Shown in pieces: positions 58,107 through 64,000 of a stretch of 64,000 bases of DNA. The notes beneath the pieces were generated by a model that saw nothing but the letters and a program-made list of their open reading frames with translations, had not been told where the DNA came from and did not search any database. Position numbers and translations under genes: made by a program. Within the stretch, counting starts at the first letter, position 1; every line of letters starts with the position of its first letter. This DNA is from Periplaneta americana (Eukaryota > Arthropoda > Insecta > Blattodea > Blattidae). The stretch is from assembly GCF_040183065.1 (NCBI RefSeq), contig NW_027185499.1, forward strand, positions 496,001-560,000. The letters are read 5' to 3'.

Positions 58107-59240
58107 TAGCCGTACCCGTGCGCTCCGCTGCACCCGTTAGAAATAAATATAAAGTAATTACATAATTAAAATAGGACATTTGATCCAGGGAACATTCGTG
58201 TTTGATAGAAGGATAAATCGTTTAATATGTTACTTCATTTAAATTGCATCCAAATAATTAAAATGCGATCATTTTGGTCCAGAGACACTCACTTGGTGCA
58301 ATGACAATTCCTTTAACATGTTTCTTAATTTTTATTACATGCAACCATAGTTTAATGAAGATTGACATCATTTAGATTTAATGTGTATATTTTATTTTAC
58401 TTGTTATAGGTTTCCATTGAATTATGGTAATAACTTAATTTTAACCCTTGTTTTCTACGTATTCAGTAAATGGCGCTTGGCCCACTATGGTACTGAACCC
58501 TTCAAATAACTTAAATTATATTATATAATATTACATATTATATTATATTATATTATATTATATCAGAAGTTACTGTAATAACATTATAGAATTATGTCCA
58601 TCTAGAGAAACTACACTTTCCAGTGGTGAAATAATAATTAATTATACAAATTGGTTAATTTAGCTTCTGATATTACTTCATACAAACACAGAAACATTCT
58701 CTGTAGGGTATGTTTCATAGCTTTCGATTGTTGCTGTCCAAGGCCCCTTATAGACGAAATCATTTGTTTTTTTAATTCATTACACGGCCTTAGAAGGCAG
58801 TTTTTTATTTTAAAACTCATTTATCTCATTAAATATCAGTCCTATCAAAATTTTTCAAGGAATAAAACTTATCGCAAATTATTTTTAAAGAAACTTTTGT
58901 TATGTAACATTTTTCACAAAAATCAATAATAAGCGAGATATTTCGATTTATTTAATTCAGGCCCCCTTATAACCCCCCTTTTAAATAATGTATTTTGAAT
59001 GCCATATAGCCTAAAATCTAAGTTACAACGAACTTAATTTATATTCCAATTTTCATCGAAATCCGTTCAGCCATTATCGCGTGAAAAGGTAACAAACATA
59101 CAGACAGACATAGAAACAAAAATTTCAAAAAAGCGATTTTCGGTTTCAGGGTGGTTAATTATATATGTTAGGACCAATTATTTTTGGAAAATCGAAAATT
59201 ACCAGAAAAATTTCGGCTACAGATTTATTATTAGTAATAG

Positions 59241-59285
<45 letters not shown>

Positions 59286-59286
59286 G
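58107..59286. mobile_element. Dispersed element with (TTA)n at both ends, RTE-like 3' sequence
   Basis: It starts ACTAGCCGTACCCGTGCGCTCCGC right after (TTA)n and ends in a second ATT microsatellite (59,241-59,286). Near the right end it carries GAAATCCGTTCAGCCATTAT and GCGTGAAAAGGTAACAAACA, followed by CAGACAGACA. This block is widespread in arthropod genomes next to RTE-type or derived non-autonomous elements. It has no coding capacity here, so the copy is non-autonomous. The classification is recalled, not tested. Confidence 0.5.
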
Positions 59287-60490
59287 ATGCACTACCGAAT
59301 TTCTGACCACAAGATGCCACTGACAAAGAATTTATCATAGCAATAAACACAATTTAAGAAACACATTACCAGTACTATCAATTTCTCAAATTCCATAAGA
59401 TGCTATATATTATGATATACGATAATGACAAGAGATTCCATATGAATGTGAAATGTTCCAGAAATACGTTAAACATAATGAATATGAAGCTTTAATGAGG
59501 AAATTGCTTCAGGAAAAAAATGTCAAAATTTATGAATGGGAGTAGCCCCTAATGTTATCAGTCTTATACAGAAGTGTATGTATGAATGAATTTGAGGAAC
59601 CTTATTTCAAAATAAACTTCACCCTCTGAATCTCTTTTCGGCTGTTCAGATGTGAAAGTTATTCTTGGTGCTAGGGGATATGTTACAATTCTGGCTGACA
59701 AGAACAAACACTTTTTTCACAAAAAGATGATGGACAATTTTATTGAGAACCCTAGGACCAACTTTTCCAACACTGTCTTTGTTCTTCACAGATTTTATTT
59801 TAACCCATTATGAGTTTGTGGTAACACAAAATTACACCATTTAAAAACATTTTTCAAGCTCCCTTTCAAAATTCTGTACATTTTTGCAAAATTATCCACG
59901 GATCTAAGTGAAAGAGATTTCAAGCTTTAAAATGATGTACTGCACAATTGTCTTTCACTCACTTTATGTCTGGTCTCTTCTGACTGTGGCTTCACCCCTA
60001 GCCAAAAGTGCCGTTGTTTTGGTAGTGCCGGTTATTTGGGTGCTGGATATGAGGGATTTTACTGTACAGTATATAGATACCAGCTTAGATTAGATTAGGA
60101 TAGATGGGATGGATTGGATATATTAGACAGACAAGCAGATATAGATATAGATATAGGTGGACGGGCAGGCAGGCAGGCGGCAGATAACAAGAGAGAGGGG
60201 AAGTGATACAGCAAGAGAGAGGGGAAAGTGAGTGAAGTGAAGAGAAAAAAAAGGGAAAGAGAAGGATAAATCTTAAGCCAGTATCTATTCTTGATAGTGA
60301 AGAGTTCTATACTAAGTTTAGTTAATATCTAAAAGATACATTATGTTGCAATATTTAGTTTTATTTATAATCATTCTTATAACTTTCCACGTGTCTTAAT
60401 GAATTCCTCACGATTTGTCAATAATTATGCAGCTCATTTATCATCTTGGATAATCGGAAGTAAGACATTATAAAATTGCAGCTGTACTTT
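59287..60490. other. Intergenic DNA downstream of POLR1A
   Basis: No gene is supported. It contains short degenerate GATA/GACA and GGCAGGCAGG microsatellites (60,085-60,182) and a purine-rich GAGAGAGGGGAA stretch (60,189-60,270). Confidence 0.4.
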
Positions 60491-60492
60491 TT

Positions 60493-60502
60493 TTTATTTA
60501 TT
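60493..60502 (-). terminator. Poly(A) signals of POLR1A
   Basis: On the minus strand two overlapping AATAAA words occur about 80 bp after the stop codon, followed by an A-rich stretch. They are the likely cleavage/polyadenylation signal of the gene. Confidence 0.6.
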
Positions 60503-60579
60503 ACAATTACAATATTCTAAATATTTCTGTTAAATACAAAGTTCCATTCTTTTACTTTAATTACACATTTCAATCCTCT

Positions 60580-60692
60580 TCAAAACTGTGAAAAGGAATA
60601 CTTCAGGAACAGATTGAACATCTCTGTTCCACCCATCACGGGCTGTCCAACCATCAGACGGCTTGTAGGCGACTGCAAGTCATCTCGTTTTC
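60580..60692 (-). CDS. POLR1A: POLR1A last coding exon (RNA polymerase I largest subunit)
   Basis: Minus strand, entered through the acceptor CATTTTGCAG. Joined to the previous exon in phase 1 it codes GKRDDLQSPTSRLMVGQPVM, then GGTEMFNLFLKYSFSQF and TGA at 60,582-60,580. The block D-(E/D)-L-xSP-xx-LxVG-xx-xxGGT-xx-F is the known C-terminus of RNA polymerase I subunit A190, part of the clamp/jaw-proximal end of the rRNA-synthesising enzyme in the nucleolus. The exon length (113 bp plus one base) keeps the frame exactly. The terminal residues are longer than those I recall for vertebrates. Confidence 0.9.
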
Positions 60693-61038
60693 CTGCAAAA
60701 TGAAAGTATTCATAATTATACAACTAACATTAATATACTGTATGTGGTAAAAACAGCAGTACAATACAGTAACTTCTAGTACTGATGATAATCAAGGAAA
60801 TAATTAATTGTAGTAACTATTAACAGATTATGATGGTTAATAATTGGTAGGCCCACTTTGTACTTCAGACAGAGATACAGCAGAACTCTATTATCCGTGC
60901 TAATGAAGGGAGTGACTCAATGGTTAATCCATACCATGATGAGAACCGATAAGCTAATACATTGAATTGGATCCGTCTATGCTTATCTACATAACAAATA
61001 ATAAAGTTTTCGCGCAGGCTTCTGCGGCTGGTGTACAT

Positions 61039-61120
61039 GGTGTGTGGATAAGCTTCGGGGCTTCTACCGCCACCAACACCAAAACAATGCGGTGGAAGCC
61101 CTGAAGCTTATCCACACACC
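61039..61120. repeat. Hairpin, 32-nt arms, 18-nt loop
   Basis: The left arm GGTGTGTGGATAAGCTTCGG… (61,039-61,070) is the reverse complement of 61,089-61,120 at 30 of 32 positions, with an 18-nt loop CACCAACACCAAAACAAT. It lies at the inner edge of the Penelope-like terminal region. Confidence 0.9.
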
Positions 61121-61155
61121 AAACGATAAAGTTATTTGTCACATTTTATTAGCTT

Positions 61156-61188
61156 GAACGTTTTCGGCTCCAAGGAGCCATCTTCAGA
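61156..61188 (-). ncRNA. Hammerhead-like ribozyme core of Penelope-like element
   Basis: On the minus strand CTGAAGA is followed by a perfect GGCTCC/GGAGCC stem and then GAAA-ACG. This matches the CUGANGA…stem II…GAAA core of hammerhead ribozymes known from Penelope-like elements. Stems I and III could not be confidently closed by eye, so catalytic competence is unproven. Confidence 0.5.
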
Positions 61189-61849
61189 AAATTATGCCTG
61201 AGAAAACATATAAATAAGGGTTGGTACATATGTGTTATGTGATACAATGTGATCAATAAGCAAGTTATGAGCCTCTGCTATAAACAATTATGAACTCCAA
61301 AGTGATTAAAAAGTAGTTAAATAAGATAAAAGCTTATATAAGCTGTGATCAATAAAATATTAAAATAGAAAATGTTGTTCTGATTATAATTTGCTGAACC
61401 ATCTCAGACAAAGGCTCCAGTATGGCGTCTTGAATGGAGACAATTCAACTGTAATACGGAATAAAATGTGGACCAAAATAATACATGCATAATAGGAAAT
61501 TACAAACTAATAACAATGAAATGTACTTATGTACTGTTGAATCCTATACAAGCTTAATATAATAACATTAATATAATATCTGGTTACAAGCTTCGCGTAC
61601 CGAATTATGGATGGAACAATTGCTATTAATCTGAGTAATGTTTATGAAATGATTTAAGCGGGGTTTAATAAGTTATAAAATAATTATTAATATGTCTAAA
61701 CAGCGTTATCTTGGGTTATAATGAATGAACAAACTTACAATCGTGTGTGTAGTAACGGTGCTTCCAAAGTCTATGATGGTAGAGAGCCAACTGTTGGGTG
61801 CGCTTCATTTACAGGTATTACTAAGCTTAGGTAGCAGCTGACGGTGGAA

Positions 61850-61868
61850 GGGGGGGGGGGGGGGGGGG
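61850..61868. repeat. G19 homopolymer
   Basis: Nineteen consecutive G residues in the intron, about 80 bp from the endonuclease fragment. It is an unusual homopolymer that could form a G-quadruplex, and its length may be unreliable in the assembly. Confidence 0.9.
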
Positions 61869-61948
61869 AGGTTGGTTATAGGCTGACAAGCAGGCACGTG
61901 GGTTGTGTATTCAGAGTGAAAAGTGGGTTGCGCAGATTGGGAACTTGT

Positions 61949-62330
61949 TCATTCAAAAGCGATATTTGCCCAGGCTATATGAAAGTGTTCAGCTGCGTTG
62001 ATGTATGTGCTAGGGAGAATAATGTGCAAAGCCTCATTTATATTGGTTAATTCATGGCCTTGCTCGATCAGATGGGTGCCGAACTTAGACTTTCTCCTGT
62101 TATGCTTAAAGTCGGCAACATGTTCACTGCACTTCGTTCTAAAGTTTCTACAAGTCTGGCCAATAAATTTATGTGGGCAGTTCTTGCATTGCAACATGTA
62201 TATGCCTCCACTTTGACGTCTATCACTGGTGTTGAGCTTATTTGGAATTATGTTATTTCATTTGTTATTTGAGCAGAAAGCTATGCCAATGCCGTGTTTT
62301 TTTTTAAATTACTAAGTTGGTTAGAAACTT
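61949..62330 (-). pseudogene. GIY-YIG endonuclease fragment of a Penelope-like element
   Basis: The minus-strand frame reads KHGIGIAFCSNNK, a TGA stop, NNIIPNKLNTSDRRQSGG, then IYMLQCKNCPHKFIGQTCRN, HVADFKHNRRKSKFGTHLIE and QGHELTNINEALHIILPS. The pattern IYxLQCxxCxxxFIGQT…H…S(K)FxxHLxxxGH is the GIY-YIG domain that follows the RT in Penelope-like elements. The in-frame stop and missing RT show that the copy is dead. The frame ends at 61,949. Confidence 0.85.
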
Positions 62331-62365
62331 TACCGAAATATGTCATATTAACCCATTCTTTTTTT

Positions 62366-62450
62366 TTTTGGTAGTAGGGGGAAAGGGAGAGAGGGGGGAT
62401 GGAGGGGGAGGGGAGAGGGGAAGCTATAGGGGGAGGGGAGAGGGAGAGTG
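62366..62450. repeat. G/A polypurine tract
   Basis: A nearly uninterrupted purine run (GGGGGAAAGGGAGAGAGGGG and variants) in the intron, with the sequence features of triplex- or quadruplex-forming DNA. No function can be assigned. Confidence 0.8.
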
Positions 62451-62954
62451 TGTGTTGGATAATCCGCTGATCAGTTAATAGGGTGACGAATAATCGAGGT
62501 TATACTGTAAACATGAGCTAATTACTGTACTTTTGAGCATTGTAACACGTTTCTTTTTCATGTGGTTCTTGAAAATTTATTTCTTGCTCTTGATTAGGTC
62601 CGAAGTAAATTTTATGAATAAGAAAACTATGACTTTGTAAAAAAAAAAAAAATAATAATAATAATAATAACATACATATACCCAAATCCCTTTAACACTT
62701 TTTGGGGAATCAGGAGGGGTGAGGGGTGTCAGGGAAAGATTTAAGGGAAGGAAAGCTAAAGGGGGAAATATTAAAGTGAAGTTTCACATTCTATTCACCA
62801 TAGAATATGATTTAAAGCAGCAAATATTGCAGGAAAGCGTAAGAACAATGAAATAATGACCCACAGAAATAACTCAGACGTTACATTATTTCACTCCAAA
62901 TGTATAGATGAATTCAATGTGTGAAATGTAATCCGTATTAAAATATTAGCTTGC

Positions 62955-63147
62955 CTCGTGTCACAGCCCTTCTCAGAAAGTTCACCGATGCCTCAAAAGA
63001 CATTTGCTGCAGAGGAGATACATTGTGTTCCATTTCTTTTCTGCTGAATGGATCATATTTTCCACTGACAGTCATGTAGTCTGCCACCAGAAGCAAGTGT
63101 CGTGGCTCAACAGTGATGCCATACACTTGGAACACATCTTGGATTTC
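62955..63147 (-). CDS. POLR1A: POLR1A penultimate coding exon
   Basis: Minus strand, from acceptor TTATTTTAAG to donor CGAG|GCAAGC; 193 bp, ending in phase 1. It codes EIQDVFQVYGITVEPRHLLL, VADYMTVSGKYDPFSRKEME and HNVSPLQQMSFEASVNFLRR, then AVTR. The segment VYGI-x-(V/I)-(D/E)PRHLxLVADYM…SPLQ(Q/K)M(S/T)FE is diagnostic of the C-terminal region shared by largest subunits, and the remaining residues fit polymerase I rather than II or III. Both junctions preserve the frame with the neighbouring exons. Confidence 0.92.
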
Positions 63148-63253
63148 CTTAAAATAAATATACAATTTAACAATTGAGTATAACAACATTAGTTATTTTT
63201 TGAAAAAAAAAAAAAGTACAGAAAAATAAACTAAGCTATTTCAATTTGCGTAC
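63148..63253 (-). other. POLR1A intron (GT-AG)
   Basis: A 106-bp intron with donor AAG|GTACGC and acceptor TTTTAAG|GAAATC on the minus strand. Confidence 0.85.
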
Positions 63254-63364
63254 CTTCACTATTACTCTTCTAGTTGCTTCTATTCCGAAAGTCTCTGCCA
63301 TTTTGTGGACATCATTTGTATAGAGTCGGTTGAGATCAAGAAGTTTATGAAATTTATACATTTC
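63254..63364 (-). CDS. POLR1A: POLR1A third-last coding exon
   Basis: A minus-strand exon of 111 bp (37 codons) between acceptor TTAATTTTCAG and donor GTACGC. It codes EMYKFHKLLDLNRLYTNDVH and KMAETFGIEATRRVIVK. The block LLDLNRLYTND(I/V)H-x-MA-xx-(Y/F)GIEA-x-RRVIVK is strongly conserved in RNA polymerase I largest subunits. The earlier exons of the gene lie beyond the right edge of the window; 63,365-64,000 is read as intron. Confidence 0.92.
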
Positions 63365-63928
63365 CTGAAAATTAAAAACATTATCATACAAAATCAGTAA
63401 TCAGTTAGAAAAAAATAAGACTTTTTTGCTTGTAATAAATATAACCTCAGTACATTACAATACTCGTATTACGGTACCAATCTGAAATATCTGATAAAAC
63501 GTTAACAGATGGTTAAGACCGTCAGATTTTTGTACTGGAAACCTGAGCACAAATCCCAGCACCGAGTTCAAGCAGAACTTATGGTAGGTAAAAGCAGTGT
63601 CAGGGCAGGTTTTCTCGAAATATTTCTCATCTCCCTGCCATCATTTCATAATCTCTCGATAAAATTATCATTAATATCAGTGTGAAAAGTAAAATGAAAT
63701 TAGTATACTATATTACTTTCACGGAACATCAATCCTATAGTAAATCTAAATGTTCCATACAAATTCACAGAGTTGCTAATTTGTGTCATCCGGTTTGATG
63801 TAGCGAACTGTAATCTCACATGACCAGCCTTCCTCTTGCAGGAATACATGTTGAAATGGATGGGCAAATATTAAAAAATTCGATGGCTTTCTTCATATTA
63901 TCTTGTTTTGCGATGCTTCATCATCTGC
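63365..63928 (-). other. POLR1A upstream intron (part)
   Basis: No further exon was recognised. The DNA is AT-rich and leads into a SINE at the window edge. Confidence 0.5.
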
Positions 63929-64000
63929 TATGGTTATCTAGCATCTGAGTGAGGTGAAGATGATAATGCCAAGGTTACCCAGCATTTGCTCTGGAAAACT
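63929..64000 (-). mobile_element. SINE family A tail, cut by window edge
   Basis: On the minus strand it reads GGCATTATCATCTTCACCTC and CACTCAGATGCTAGATAAC, matching the tail of the SINE ending near 53,165. The head lies beyond the window. It is an intronic insertion in the sense orientation of POLR1A. Confidence 0.8.

Larger units (their letters stand above)
60985..62330 (-). mobile_element. Penelope-like element 3' part, within POLR1A intron
   Basis: A minus-strand GIY-YIG endonuclease fragment (about 62,330-61,949) is followed by ~750 bp of non-coding DNA. That region ends in the CTGAAGATGGCTCC…GAAAACG motif common to Penelope-like elements and a long hairpin at 61,039-61,120. Same-strand order (endonuclease, then terminal repeat) matches the 3' half of a Penelope-like retroelement. 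The reverse transcriptase is missing. The exact limits are uncertain. Confidence 0.7.
60693..62954 (-). other. POLR1A last intron (GC-AG)
   Basis: On the minus strand the donor is CGAG|GCAAGC and the acceptor TTTTGCAG|GAAAAC. No GT donor near the end of the penultimate exon preserves the conserved reading, while the GC donor does. The 2.26-kb intron carries Penelope-like element pieces, a strong hairpin, a G19 run and G-rich polypurine tracts. Confidence 0.75.

Noticed and set aside
57789..58179. Open frames with poly-I or poly-N
   Set aside because: Produced by the TTA microsatellite.

Overview
The window is eukaryotic, almost certainly insect, nuclear DNA. The only host gene is at the right edge on the minus strand: the last three coding exons of the RNA polymerase I largest subunit (POLR1A). 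Nearly everything else is satellite DNA and mobile elements. The tRNA-derived SINEs, the Tc1, Kolobok and Penelope-like families and the low GC content would suit a cockroach or termite (Blattodea), but that assignment is an impression and was not tested.

Layout. Positions 1-29,177 are an extremely A-rich satellite (AAATAA/AAATTAA words) with a degenerate higher-order period of about 2.9-3.5 kb. It is interrupted by a long non-LTR retrotransposon (7,022-11,359), a 5'-truncated minus-strand relative of the same LINE (about 19,633-19,756), and a processed retrocopy of the 3' end of a TPGS2-like gene (26,101-26,329). A C-rich minisatellite (29,178-29,960; CCCCAAATTA/CCCCAAGTTA) and a purine-rich tract lead to an axis near 30,185. 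Past the axis the same classes return in reverse order and complementary orientation: a T-rich tract, the G-rich complement of the minisatellite (31,030-34,536 and 40,673-40,790), and a T-rich satellite (about 40,790-52,790, much interrupted). The left 53 kb therefore looks like a very large degenerate inverted structure.

The right arm is the landing zone for nested elements. A Tc1/mariner-type element with terminal inverted repeats (34,537-40,670) sits in the G-rich array and has itself received an LTR retrotransposon (36,478-40,120) that encodes only Gag and protease. Next come an R2-type LINE remnant, a symmetric unit with inward-facing tRNA-like sequences and hairpin arrays (about 42,720-43,965), an RTE-type LINE remnant, a solo LTR of the Gag-only family (46,306-47,071), and a nearly intact Kolobok-like transposon (47,719-50,817) with TTAA target duplications. 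Very short copies (26-66 bp) of other inserts are embedded in the T-rich satellite.

From 52.8 kb rightward the DNA is ordinary intergenic sequence with RTE, SINE and transposase fragments. It ends in POLR1A, whose last intron uses a GC donor and carries the 3' part of a Penelope-like element with a hammerhead-like motif.

Most complete open frames here belong to mobile elements: LINE ORF2, LTR Gag-protease, the Tc1 transposase (one nonsense codon) and the Kolobok transposase (one 4-bp frameshift). All coordinates, motifs and alignments were read by eye; family names rest on motif recognition, not database searches.
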